Below the pieces are notes generated by a model that saw only the letters and a program-made list of their open reading frames with translations, had not been told where the DNA came from and ran no database searches. From Cichorium intybus (lineage: Eukaryota; Streptophyta; Magnoliopsida; Asterales; Asteraceae): DNA of 64,000 nucleotides. The stretch covers positions 60,337,354-60,401,353 of the forward strand of contig CM042011.1 of NCBI GenBank assembly GCA_023525715.1, in the 5' to 3' direction. Made by a program: the position numbers and the translations under genes. How positions within the stretch are numbered: the first letter of the stretch is position 1; each line of letters opens with the position of its first letter. Shown here in pieces: positions 11,519-22,777 of the stretch.

Positions 11519-13075
11519 TCAAGTACTAGAAGGGCCAGTTGAAGCTCCTACAAGCTCCAACTCAGTCGTGGTCAATACCGCCACCGACTCATCCCCTGTC
11601 TCAACCGGCTTGGACACTCCACCGGATCCAGAGATACACCGAGGACCACTAACACTCTCCAAACTTTGCAAACTTCCAACAGGAGAGAATTTTTCAGTCT
11701 TAGTCTTCAAAACCCAACGGCTCTTTGTAACTGTACCCGGAACACACCCCATGCTCCCACTGTCACAAAATCCCCTGAATGGTTTAGACTTTCCGACTCG
11801 TTCAGCTAACATCTCTTTGGCTCCAGACTTCATGTTTGCAAAATGAACTCTCTTAGCACTAGATTTAGCGAACCAGATTTTGTTATGCTTAACAGGGACG
11901 GTCATACTTCCCTCAGCAGGTACCTCAACCATATATAATGACCCACGCTTCATACCTTGAGCAATCACCGAATTTCCATTGACCACCCTCCATTTACCAC
12001 CACCAAACCTTACTTCCAGTCCTTGTTTATCCAGCTGACCAACAGAAATCAATTTCTTCTTCAGCTCCGGAATCACCCTGACATTCTTCAGGTTCCATGT
12101 AGTTCCCAATGAAGTAACCAGATCAATATCTCCTATGCCCGTTACTTCAAGCATCTCGTCATTTGCTAACCGTACCTTCCCAAAATCTCCTTCTTTTAGA
12201 TTCACCATCGTTTCTCCGTTGTCCATGGCGTGAAACGAAGCCCCTGAATCCATGACCCAAGAGTCTACAGAACTTTCCATACTTAGTATCAGTGCATCAT
12301 CCTCAGACACACTCTCGACACCAGCAATGTTCAATTCTTTCTTTGGACATTGACTCTTAACATGTCCCACCTCTTGGCAGTTCCAGCACTTCACATTCTT
12401 CCAAGTTCTAGATGAACTTCTTCCCCGACTCCCACTACTCCCACTATTCCTACTATTCCCTCTACCTCTTCCGATTTTTAATAACTCAGAAGAAGAAGAT
12501 CCACCTTGATTCTTGCGTCTGATATCCTCGCCAAGAACCAAATCTCTAACCCCTTCAAAAGTCATACCACTGGTCCCCACTGAACTTGTAACAGCGGTTA
12601 CTGTTCCAGACCAGCTATCAGGTAGTGAAGCTAGTAGCAGTGAAGCTTGAGTCTCGTTATGAAATTTAATTCCCACAGATGACAATCTGGACAGAATTGA
12701 ATTTAGATTGTTAATGTGAACAGTAACTGAGCCTTCCTCATTCATCCTTGTAGTGAACAACTCCCTCATCAAGAACACCTTGTTAGCCGCCGACGGTTTC
12801 TCATACATGTTCGTTAGAGCATCCATCATACCACGTGCCGTGGTTTGATTCATGATATTGAAAGCAACGCTCTTTGACAACGACAATGTAATAACCGCCC
12901 TAGCTTTCTTGTTCTTTGAGTTCCAAACATCTTCAGCAGCTTTTTCCATTTTCTCCGGTTTGTCTCCAAGTACCACATCCAAGTCTTTCTGACATAGCAA
13001 TGCTTCTATTTGCATTTTCCACCAACTAAAATCAGAACCGTCGAACTTCTCGATTACAACCTTGTCTTCAGCCAT
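11519..13075 (-). CDS. Gag-protease protein of the nested copia element
   Basis: About 518 residues starting at the MAEDKVV methionine (an in-frame ATG four codons upstream is less likely). The N-terminal gag has WWKMQIEALLCQKDLD, followed by a serine-arginine-glycine rich stretch and one CCHC knuckle (CWNCQEVGHVKSQC). The retropepsin active site is WVMDSGASFHAM, followed by VRVIPELKKKLISVGQL. After SLYMVEV, the start of the pre-integrase region, the protein turns into about 110 residues ending GASTGPSST, with no integrase or polymerase motifs. This tail may be an internal-deletion junction or sequence from the 3' end of the ancestral pol. The frame is open throughout, so the protein may still be made. 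Confidence 0.85.
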   Translation of the reverse strand: MAEDKVVIEKFDGSDFSWWKMQIEALLCQKDLDVVLGDKPEKMEKAAEDVWNSKNKKARAVITLSLSKSVAFNIMNQTTARGMMDALTNMYEKPSAANKVFLMRELFTTRMNEEGSVTVHINNLNSILSRLSSVGIKFHNETQASLLLASLPDSWSGTVTAVTSSVGTSGMTFEGVRDLVLGEDIRRKNQGGSSSSELLKIGRGRGNSRNSGSSGSRGRSSSRTWKNVKCWNCQEVGHVKSQCPKKELNIAGVESVSEDDALILSMESSVDSWVMDSGASFHAMDNGETMVNLKEGDFGKVRLANDEMLEVTGIGDIDLVTSLGTTWNLKNVRVIPELKKKLISVGQLDKQGLEVRFGGGKWRVVNGNSVIAQGMKRGSLYMVEVPAEGSMTVPVKHNKIWFAKSSAKRVHFANMKSGAKEMLAERVGKSKPFRGFCDSGSMGCVPGTVTKSRWVLKTKTEKFSPVGSLQSLESVSGPRCISGSGGVSKPVETGDESVAVLTTTELELVGASTGPSST

Positions 13076-13302
13076 TACGACAAACAAGAAACAAATTGAG
13101 ACAACGAAACAGACACAACAATGTCACGGACCTGACCGGTTCGTTCAGTGTACTCGTGTGTGACAGAACAGTACCCTTTTAAAGTACCGAGATACCTTTA
13201 ATACGATTAATAGAAATTAGTTTCTGATGTGGAAGATCAGACAAAACTGCAACCACAGAGCATACTCTAATTTCTAAAACCGAGACCTCCTCCAAAACTG
13301 AA

Positions 13303-13315
13303 GCTCTGATACCAG
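13303..13315 (-). other. Primer-binding site, nested copia element
   Basis: The minus strand reads TGGTATCAGAGCTT just inside the 5' LTR, complementary to initiator methionine tRNA. Confidence 0.8.
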
Positions 13316-13316
13316 T

Positions 13317-13675
13317 TGTTAGGAATCGGACCGGGTACACGCAGCGGAAACACACTCTCACACACACACAAACTCACGAAAATAAAGCAAGAAGAACACA
13401 AGGATTTTTACGTGGTTCGGATTCGGTGCAAATCCTACGTCCACGGGCTACAACTAGATTTTATTTGACTGAGGAGATTACAAGAGATACACACTCAATC
13501 CTTTACATGTATTGTGTGTTGTGGTGCAATTTTTCCTTGAACATATGAAGGCTATTTATACATATGAGAAGGTAATGTGAATGTAGAGTTGTGTTTCAAC
13601 ACATTCACCAACCTTTGAAAATTGTTTCACCAAACTTTGAAAAAACAACTTCAAAATGTTCACATTCACCTAACA
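13317..13675 (-). mobile_element. Nested copia element, 5' LTR
   Basis: 359 bp, the transcription-initiating LTR on the minus strand. It lies antisense to the interrupted gag. Confidence 0.9.
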
Positions 13676-16600
13676 CAATGTTCAAGACTACTGTGATCGT
13701 CTCAAAAACCTATCCGATCAGCTCTCGAATATCGGCAGTCCAATCACTGAAGACAAGATGGTGCTTCAATTAATTTCCGGGTTATCTCACGGTGATTTTG
13801 ATACTGTGGCGACACTTATTCAGCAAACCGAGCCTCTTCCTAGCTTCAATAAAGCATGTTCTCAATTGCTTTTGGAGGAAAAACGACGCAGCAAGCATCC
13901 CTCTCCTGCCCCCCAAGCTATGATCACTCAAAAGACTGTTGACTCCAATACTGACACTATTCCAGCACCTAATAACGCTCAACAAAACACTTCCGCATTT
14001 CGCGGAAGAGGAAACTACCGAAGTAATCAAAGGGGTCGCGGGAATCAACGTGGCAGGGGCCGCGGACGTGGTCGGTTCAACAATCAAGGTAACAACTCCT
14101 ATCAGTGGCCGTTTCCCTTCTACCAGCAACCTCCATGGTCTGTTCCCCATTGCCCCTTCCCTACCGCAGCACCTTCTCCTCAACAAGGTCTTCTCGGACA
14201 GGCTCCGCGACCCCCCTTTCGACCACAACAACCGGGAAACTCACAAGCACTCTATTCCAGTGACTACAACACATCCATGACGCCTACCCAATTGGAGACA
14301 GCTTTCAACACTATGCAACTTAAATCTTTGGACAATAATTGGTATATGGACACGGGTTCAACATCTCACATCACTCATGACTCAGGTAACCTCTCCCACA
14401 AATCAAGTTTAAGTACACCGCATTCCATTTTGGTTGGTAATGGCAACCATATTCCTAGTCGTGGTCAAGGCTCTGCTTATATTCCTTTTTCAAATCGCAC
14501 CTATGCTCTTCGAAACATTTTTCATGTCCCTCAAATTATTAAGAATTTAATTTCTGTTCGAAAGTTCACCACTGACAACCTTGTTTCTGTCACATTTGAT
14601 CCTTTTGGTTTTTCTGTGAAGGATTTTATAACGAAGAAACCCCTCACGAGACACAATAGTACCGGTGATCTATACCCTCTTACCGGTCCAGCACTCAAGC
14701 CATCCTCTATCACACTTCATGCAGCCTCTCCTTCCACATGTCATAATCGTTTTGGTCATCCCGGCGTTTCTGTTTTCAATTTGCTTAAGTCTAGTTTTTC
14801 CAATTCAAATGTCAAGTTTAATTATAAGTGTAATGCTTGTTCTTTAGGAAAACATTGTCGTTTACCCTTTTCTTCATCTCAAACACTTACTTTTGCGCCT
14901 TTTGATATTATTCATGCTGACTTATGGACTTCTCCAATTGATTCTAAGCTAGGTCACAAATATTACCTAGTGTTATTGGATGATTTTTCTCACTTTCTGT
15001 GGACTTTTCCTTTACAAAATAAATCTCATGTATTTTCTACCTTTAATCAATTCCAAACTCACATCCAAACTCAGTTTCATAAAACCATCAAGTCACTTCA
15101 ATGTGACAATGGCAAAGAATTTAACAACGCATCTTTTCACAGTTTGTTCATCAAAATCGGTACTCAATTTCGATTCACTTGCCCTTATACGTCACCTCAA
15201 GATGGCAAGGCTGAACGAATCATTCGTACAATTAACAATATAATTCGTACAAATCTTCTTCATGCTTCGTTACCCCCTTCGTTTTGGCACCATGCTCTTG
15301 CTTTTGCCACCTACATATTAAACATCCTACCTACAACTACCCTTCAAAATAAAACACCTACTGAAATTCTATACTTACGCAAACCCACCTACTTTCACTT
15401 GCGTACTTTCGGTTGCCTTTGCTACCCCAATATCTCTTCCACTGTCCCAAACAAATTGGCTGCCCGTTCTATCCCTTCTATTTTTATTGGGTATCCCTCA
15501 AATCATCGAGGATATCTTTGCCTTTCTCTTTCTGATAACAAAATCATCACTTCAAGACATGTCACATTTGATGAATCTTCTTTTCCTTATTTAAATCGTC
15601 ATTTCTATCCTCCATCTTCTTTTGATTTTCTTGATGACATCCCTCCTTCCCCTTATTTTACACATCATTCTCAACTTGATTCTAATCCTAGCCCAATCGT
15701 TTCGCCTCCTCAGCCTGATTTCGATGATCAAAACCCACGGGCTCCTTCCCCTTCGGCCCAACAGTCCTCTCACCACATGAATACTCGTTTCAAAAGTGGC
15801 ATTACAAAACCCAATCCTCGTTATGCTTTTACTTCTCAGTCTATTTCTCCTCTTCCTTCCAGTCCAAAATCTGCTCTCCTTGACCCAAATTGGAATAATG
15901 CCATGACCACTGAATTTAATGCGCTACTTAATCAACATACGTGGGATTTGGTACCTCGACCACATGATACTAATGTCATTGGCTGTCACTGGATTTTCAG
16001 ACACAAATTTCATGCAGATGGGTCTCTTGAGCGTTACAAGGCTCGGCTTGTTGTTAATGGTAAATCACAAGAAGTGGGTGTCGATTGTGACGAAACTTTT
16101 AGTCCCGTGGTAAAACCCGCAACTATTCGTACAGTTTTAAGTCTTGCTTTAACCCGAAAATGGCCGGTTCATCAATTGGATGTTAAAAACGCCTTCTTAC
16201 ATGGACACTTAAATGAAACCGTTTATATGCATCAACCTCCCGGCTTTGCTAATTATTCTTTTCCTGGTTACGTTTGCAAACTTAGGAAGTCTTTATACGG
16301 TTTAAAGCAAGCCCCACGGGCATGGTATCCAAGGTTTGCCCAGTATTTATTGCAGATTGGTTTTATATGTAGCAAGTGTGACAACTCTTTATTCACTTTT
16401 CGGCACAACAATGAGTTTGCTTACTTACTAGTGTACGTAGACGACATCATTCTCACTGCCTCCTCGTCTCGTCTTAAAGCTTCGATCATCACCTCACTCA
16501 AATCTGAGTTCGACATGAATGATTTGGGGAAACTCAGCTATTTTTTAGGTATCTCTGTCAAATACTCTAAAGGCACGATGTTTTTATCCCAAGAAAAGTA

Positions 16601-17386
16601 TGCTAACGAAATCATAGCAAGAGCTAAGATGGAAAATTGTAAAGCTGCTGCCACCCCGGTTGATACTCTTTCGAAGCTCAGTGCCACAGCCGGTGAATCA
16701 GTTGCTGACCCTTCTGCATACCGTCGGTTAGCGGGTGCTCTTCAATATTTAACATTCACACGTCCTGATATTTCTTATGCTGTCCAACAAATCTGTTTGT
16801 TTATGCATGCACCTCGTGAACCTCATCTCAATGCACTTAAACGGATTATTCGTTACATACAAGGCACTCGTCATTTTGGTTTACACTTATACCCTTCCAG
16901 AGCATCTAATCTGGTTGCTTATACAGATGCGGATTGGGGAGGGTGCCCTGACACGAGGCGTTCTACATCTGGATATTGTGTATTCTTTGGAGATAATCTC
17001 ATCTCTTGGTCTGCTAAACGCCAACCAACTCTGTCCCGTTCTAGTGCCGAAGCTGAATATCGTGGGGTAGCTAATGTTGTTGTTGAATCATGTTGGCTAC
17101 GAAATCTACTTTTAGAACTTCATACACCTCTCAAGTCTGCTACCCTTGTCTATTGTGACAATGTATCCGCAGTTTACATGTCCGGCAATCCAGTACAACA
17201 TCAGAGAACTAAACACATTGAGATGGACATCCATTTTGTCAGAGATAAAGTTGCTACTGGACACGTTCGTGTCCTTCATGTTCCCTCTGCTTATCAATAT
17301 GCTGACATCTTTACTAAAGGGCTTCCGCGACAGTTGTTTATTGATTTCAGATCCAGTTTGAGCATCCGTCCTCCTCCCGCTCCAAC

Positions 17387-17396
17387 TGAGGGGGGC
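17387..17396 (+). other. Polypurine tract, outer copia element
   Basis: TGAGGGGGGC directly before the 3' LTR; primes plus-strand synthesis. Confidence 0.75.
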
Positions 17397-17600
17397 TATT
17401 AACCGACATAGTACCGACATAGTTTAGAGACTATGGGATACGAACCCATGCGCCCATGCGCACTAGTTTAGAGATAATAAAATATTGTTTCCTTTATTGT
17501 TTTTGGTATTGCTCTCTTCCCAAAATAAGGAATGTTCCTGTATTGTATATTTAAACCAATGGTGATTAATGAGAGGGCAAGGAAAATATGTTTTGTATTA
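17397..17600 (+). mobile_element. Outer copia element, 3' LTR (204 bp)
   Basis: Matches the 5' LTR apart from an 8-bp microduplication and about one substitution. Followed by the target duplication AAAAC at 17601-17605. Confidence 0.9.
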
Positions 17601-17605
17601 AAAAC

Positions 17606-17630
17606 GTTTACTTTAATTGGAAGAAGTTTA
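17606..17630 (-). pseudogene. 5' remnant of the LINE interrupted by the copia element
   Basis: The minus strand reads KLLPIKVNVF, a motif directly upstream of the WR(I/L)L segment in plant LINE proteins. It joins the fragment at 9785-10327 through the AAAAC target, with a one-base frameshift. Confidence 0.65.
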
Positions 17631-17650
17631 TTATTGCATTTAAATAATTT
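17631..17650. repeat. Target-site duplication of the LINE, right copy
   Basis: TTATTGCATTTAAATAATTT, 19 of 20 identical to 9765-9784. It bounds the whole nest. Confidence 0.8.
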
Positions 17651-18350
17651 AACAACTCTAATGTCCACTCACGAAATGCCTTGGCGATGAAACTATATCG
17701 GAAACGCAAGCTCTAAATAATTGAGCATGGCGGAGCCTTGGTGAGGCCACTTTATTGGGGGAAAAAAAAATACTCCAGGCCACAAGTTTTGCTTCTGCGA
17801 TCTTGGTAGTCGTTTTGTGTCAAATGTTGAAATGTGGTAGCCTAGATACATAGGATCCCCAAACATATTATTATAAAGAATGTCTCGAATTTTTTTATCA
17901 TAATACGTCACAACAAAATAATTAAATAGTTTTCTAGATAAAATTGTAAATTAATTAATTGAATGAATTTTTAATTATAAATGTTTGTCTTATTCAAGAT
18001 TATATACATAAAAACATGTTTATATAATTATATTGTAATTTTATTTATTGAATTAAGGAATTAAATTAAGTAAATTGTTACCATTCTCATAAAAAAAATA
18101 AACATGTTCCAGTTAGATAGAATGAATCATTAAATTTTTTTATAATAACCGCTCACTTTATTTTTCATTATGATAGAATGACCATTCTATCATTTCTCGA
18201 GGTCATCATATTTGATGGTGGCAAAACTTAGAACTTGCATGGTTCATGTAGAATATATGATTTACATGGATTATGGTCTTATGGATGGCGACTACTTGAA
18301 TGAAAAAAGATGCGGCACTTGCTAAAAAAACCTACCCACTTTCTCTCAAT

Positions 18351-18560
18351 TCACCATGATAGAGTGAAGGTCACTTTCTCACGATGCTCGATCGTCTTAG
18401 ACATTGAACCCGAAATATAAGGATCATTCAACATGATAAATCGGGACACGTAGCTATGCCATTATTTATGAGATAATGTTCCTTTAAAGATAGGAAAATC
18501 AGAAACAGAAATGAGTTGGACGACAAAAGGCCTTTACACAAGAAATGTCAAGTGGTTGTG
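18351..18560 (+). repeat. Diverged direct repeat, copy 1
   Basis: Shares, in order, CATTGAACCCG, TTCAACATGATAAA, GAGTTGG and AGAAATGTCAAGTGGTT with 19941-20145. Confidence 0.65.
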
Positions 18561-19232
18561 TGTATTTTAGCAAGAACATAGCTGCTTCAAAGATAGTGAC
18601 GAAGCTAGACAAAGATTAAGACGAAAGAAATAACAGGACAAGCTGGCAGTGGACATAAAAGGACTTTTTGGGCCAGGGTAGGGTTAAGAGGGTACATGCA
18701 ACACGATTTTAAGTTTTTAACCACACCAATAAACCAATATCATACACACAACATTTCCAAAATATGATTTAGCACGTGTGACCACTCTTATATTGTAAAA
18801 CATGGAAGATTTGGGTTGTTTCAAAGGCTTGGTTTATTAAGACTTGAGACTTCGAATTTAATGGTTGTAATCAAATGGTGAAAGATCAGATATCTTGGTA
18901 TCTAAATAGCCGTTAGTTTTGTTTGTTATATGTGTTTAGTTTTGTTGGTTTTGTGTCTTGTGTGATTTAAATGCTGGTTTGCATAAAATGGGAAAGTAGT
19001 TGGGTCAAGATTTGGACAAAAGTAGGACCGTTACTCATAGTATTTCACTATTTCATTGCATCTAGTACCCAACAAGGTACAAAGGTCTATTTTGTTGAAG
19101 TAAATGTAATTGACCGAAGGAATTAAATAAATAGTTTAATGGAATCACTCCTTGTTATTATATGTTTGGTTATGTAGAAAGAAATGAATTTTTTATGATT
19201 TATATGTAATTTCAATATATAATTTTAACTCT

Positions 19233-19236
<4 letters not shown>

Positions 19237-19316
<80 letters not shown>

Positions 19317-19380
19317 AATCTATAAAAGGTAATAGTGTCATTTGTCGTTATTGACATTCTAATTTCATTATAATCTTTGT

Positions 19381-19460
<80 letters not shown>
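19237..19460 (+). repeat. Two TA microsatellites within a local duplication
   Basis: TA tracts at 19237-19310 and 19384-19460. Each is followed by nearly the same segment (AGGTAATAGTGTCATTTGTC, then GTTATTGACATTCTAAT, at 19311-19363 and 19461-19512). This is a tandem duplication of about 150 bp including the TA tract. Confidence 0.85.
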
Positions 19461-19468
<8 letters not shown>

Positions 19469-19940
19469 CGATAAAAGGTAATAGTGTCATTTGTCGTTAT
19501 TGACATTCTAATCATCTGGATTCCATCAAATTCCAATTTCTTAGAAATTCCAATTCATTCGAAAACATTCTGCAAACCAAACAACCCTTAGTGTAATACA
19601 TTGATGTGTCTCAAGCGATGATCCTTAGATGATGACTTGCGTGTTTGAGTTTCTTGAGTTTACGAGACTCATTTTAATCATTATATCATGTTTGGCTATT
19701 TTAATATTAATGTATGACTTGTTTCATTTTAATCATTATATCATGTTTGGCTATTTTAACATCAATGTCTCACTACTTGTTTGATATGCGAACAAACATC
19801 CCGTTTAAGTTTAAATAACATACATGTTTTAGATGGTTTGAATAACAGGGACCATTTCCTCTGTTCAAATAAAGACCTTTTGTTAAAAGTTAAAGCATAA
19901 AATTGTTCTCAAATAGGCCAATTTTGAGATGTCAAACATA

Positions 19941-20145
19941 CACTGCCATAATAAAGTGAATGTCATTTTCTCACAAACCACCATCGTTGTATGCATTGAA
20001 CCCGTCGTTCAACATGATAAACTGGGACAAGTAGGCCATTAAATTTTTTTTTAAAGTTCATTTACAGAAATATATAAAAAAAAAAAAGAGAGAAAAATGA
20101 GTTGGAGACAAAAGGCATTTACATAAGAAATGTCAAGTGGTTTAG
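19941..20145 (+). repeat. Diverged direct repeat, copy 2
   Basis: Partner of 18351-18560, with a T-rich insertion in the middle. It ends about 190 bases beyond the Aux/IAA stop codon. Confidence 0.65.
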
Positions 20146-20331
20146 TACACACCAAAGAAACTGGATTTTTCTTCCAGTTATGAGTTTTTCCTACTAAAGG
20201 ATTTAAAAATACAACAAAACTACAACTCAAAAATATCGAAGCACATATATCAACTCTTGGAGGAGATTGAAAAACGTTTTTTTATGCTTTCCAATCACAT
20301 GCCTCATTTGTTGTTAGATGTGCGCTTTGTG

Positions 20332-22329
20332 CTAGTTTTTGTTCTTGCATTTCTCCATTGACCTTGGAGCTACAATTAACACAACCACAAATATAGAGTC
20401 AAAAACTTCAAATATTAACATCAGTAAAAACAGTAAATCAGTAAATCACACAGGAACCTACTAGTTGGTTGACATAAGGCCCAATGTTCATAATGAGCCC
20501 AACAATTGGTTCATCTTTTAAAAGCTTTTTGTTTTTTGCCACATTAGTTTTTTAAAAGATTTTTATTTTTGTCACTTCAGATTTCCACTAACATTGTTTT
20601 TATCAAAAATATATTGTTATAAACTCATTTCAATGGTTAACTAATTAAAAAGGTTTAGTTTTAGAAATTAACTAATTTATATTTATCTTTTTCATATGTT
20701 ATATTGACTACGCTCGTATGATTTTTCAATTTTTTAGTCTACTTCATATTTTTGAAAAATAAAATTAGTTGATATTAAAAATAATAACGATTAAATAACA
20801 TCTTATAGTGATGATTTTTTTTCTTTGGTATTTTTATCATTTTGAAAATTGACAATTACTTTTTTATGATATAAACTTCTATCAAAATATGTTCAAATCT
20901 ATTTTGTATATTTAATCAAATGGATTATGTAACCAAAAAAAAAAAGAAAATATTAATATCTAATAAGTATGATGTAAAATAAATTGTTATGAAGTATATC
21001 TATCAAAATAGACAACAAAGTTAAAAGGTAAGAGATTAATAAGTTTTCCAAAAAAAAACTTTCAAAAAACTTTTTATCTTCTATGGTAAAAGATTTTCAA
21101 AAGCTTTTCTTTAATAGTAAAAAGTTTTTAAAAAATTCTAGTACATACCTAATCCGATTGCTTCTGACCCTTTCATGATCCTCAATCTCTTGCATGAATC
21201 TATGAACATCCTAAAAAACAAACAACAAAATAAGTTTCTTAACAAAATATTCAAGATGACATTAACATTACCACTAAACTTTTTATATTTAAAAACTCAC
21301 TCCCATGGAACATCACCAACAAGCATCCAATCACCGTCTTTATCTTCATATGTCAACACACATTCGGATCCATGAAGAAGATCCTTTAGTTTACTTTCAC
21401 AAATCCCTTCACGCCCTCGAAGTCCACTAGAAGTACATTGCCCTATTTTACAAATCATTCATTTCAAAAACCCATCAACAAATTTATAAAATGAACATAT
21501 TAATTAACACAATCTAAACTTAAAAAAACATACCGAGTGTAAAGCAACTGAACATTTTCTCGAGCGCCTTTGAAAGTTCTAAGTAGTTGTGGTAAATCTT
21601 GAGATCGATCTTCCTTAAATACGGAGCGCCATCCATACTCACCTTCACATAAAGACACCCTCCGCCACCGGAGCTCCCTTCCGCCGCCGCGTCGCCGCCG
21701 CCCTTCGATAAATTGGTGGCCATAGTGTTCTTGCGGAAAGATCTAATGGGTGGCCATCCTACCACTTGTGCTCTGTTAAATATACAAGTTAACATATATA
21801 ACTTTCAGGAAACAAGATTAGAGGTATAAAAACATGAAATCGAACCTTAATTCTGCGAATAATAAAAGGGGTTTTCGGGAACTTACTTAGCAGAAGGAAG
21901 AGCACCATTTCCAGTAACATGTTCTTTCTTCTTTTCTTCAATATTTGGAGGTGAAATCGATTGTTGAACTTGATTTTTCTCTAAACCGCCATTAATCCCA
22001 CTTCTAGGCGAAAACAAAACAGAAGAAGCTTTACCTAAATCAGCTTCAGATCCACCGTTCAAAGCCCATTTGCCGGAACCGTCGAGATTAACATCGGAAA
22101 ACCCTCTTTTAGCTCCCGACATGAAGTTCTTGACATGCGCAAATTTGGTGGCGTTTTCTTCAGAATTTTTGGCGAAACCAGGCAACCCAAGTCGGAGCTC
22201 AGTGGCTTTGAGATTAAGAACATTGTTGGTTTCGGAATCGGATGAGATATTGGAGGATTCAGAGCTTCTTTCCAATGAAGAAGCATCTGATAAACCTATG
22301 TAATCATGTTCCAGTGGCACAGACATCAA
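20332..22329 (-). CDS. IAA27-like: Aux/IAA auxin-response repressor (IAA27-like)
   Basis: Five exons on the minus strand: 22329-21887, 21772-21534, 21442-21301, 21210-21149 and 20369-20332, all with GT-AG introns and continuous frame, giving 307 residues. Domain I is TELRLGLPG (43-51), the EAR repressor motif that recruits TOPLESS. KRGFSDV follows at 74-80. Domain II is AQVVGWPPIRSFRKN (149-163), the degron bound by TIR1/AFB receptors in the presence of auxin. The PB1 domain (III/IV, about 187-290) has YVKVSMDGAPYLRKIDL and DKDGDWMLVGDVPWE, and the C-terminus is GLAPRSMEKCKNKN. The protein represses ARF transcription factors in the nucleus until auxin triggers its degradation. The start MMSVPLEHDYIGLS resembles the IAA27 subgroup; either of the two adjacent methionines may be used. 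All key residues are intact. Confidence 0.93.
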
Positions 22330-22680
22330 TGAACTCTTGACTCAAACTTAAAAGATTCAAGAAATTAAAAATTCAGAAGACGAAGAAATAGGGAATATAG
22401 AGATGTTGTTAATTAAAAATAGAAAGGAGTGAGGAGTGAGGGGGAGGAGGGTGTTTGTAGTTGTAGGTGTTGATGCAGAGGGAACCTTCTCTGGTCTTTC
22501 TCTCGGAATTTATGTTCTCTTTTAATCTTCTGTCTGATGATGAGATTAATTTCTTAATAATTAATTAAGCTAATTATCCATTAATTCCACCACCACTAGT
22601 GTAAGCAACTAAGCATCTCTCTTTTTGGACAAGAATCTAGAATACAAGAAAAAAGGAATATAGATGTTTTTCTCCTCCTC
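22330..22680 (-). promoter_or_regulatory. 5' region of the Aux/IAA gene
   Basis: On the minus strand there is a pyrimidine-rich stretch (CCCTCCTCCCCCTCAC at about 22438-22453) about 110-125 bases before the ATG, typical of a plant 5' UTR. I see no convincing auxin-response element. A long TA tract begins 360 bases upstream. Confidence 0.4.
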
Positions 22681-22687
22681 AAACACT

Positions 22688-22689
<2 letters not shown>

Positions 22690-22775
<86 letters not shown>
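22690..22775. repeat. (TA)n microsatellite in the Aux/IAA upstream region
   Basis: About 86 bp of TA repeat roughly 360-445 bases upstream of the Aux/IAA ATG. Confidence 0.95.

Positions 22776-22777
<2 letters not shown>

Larger units (their letters stand above)
11035..13675 (-). mobile_element. Nested non-autonomous copia element (gag-protease only)
   Basis: A 2,641-bp element on the minus strand with two 359-bp LTRs (11035-11393 and 13317-13675) that I could not distinguish at any base. On the minus strand the 5' LTR (13317-13675) is followed by the primer site TGGTATCAGAGC (about 13303-13314). A purine tract (AAGTGGGAGAT) lies beside the other LTR at 11394. It encodes one protein with gag and protease but no integrase, reverse transcriptase or RNase H. 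This matches the organisation described for plant TR-GAG elements. It must have moved using enzymes supplied in trans, and recently, given the identical LTRs. Confidence 0.9.
10602..17402 (+). pseudogene. Outer copia gag-pol, split by a nested element
   Basis: The ATG at 10602 starts a gag (MAAPDSSN...). The frame is broken after codon 144 by the insertion at 11035-13675 and resumes in the same frame at 13681. It then runs open to the TAA at 17400-17402, which lies inside the 3' LTR. In order: gag; an arginine-glycine rich linker (GRGNYRSNQRGRGNQRGRGR) where a CCHC knuckle is usual; protease (YMDTGSTSH); GAG-pre-integrase; integrase with HADLW, QCDNGKEF and DGKAERI giving the D, D and E residues; reverse transcriptase with VHQLDVKNAFLHG and YVDD; RNase H with YTDADW, SSAEAEYR and the DNVSAVYM region. 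The lineage resembles the Ale/Retrofit type (tentative). The insertion destroys gag, so this copy cannot make its own Gag, but all later domains look intact. Confidence 0.9.
17651..20331. other. AT-rich spacer downstream of the Aux/IAA gene
   Basis: No gene recognised. It holds TA microsatellites (19237-19310 and 19384-19460), a duplicated 50-bp flank around the second of these, and a diverged pair of 200-bp repeats (18351-18560 and 19941-20145). Confidence 0.5.

Noticed and set aside
11568..11846. Plus-strand 92-residue frame
   Set aside because: Lies antisense to the gag-protease frame, which has clear family motifs.
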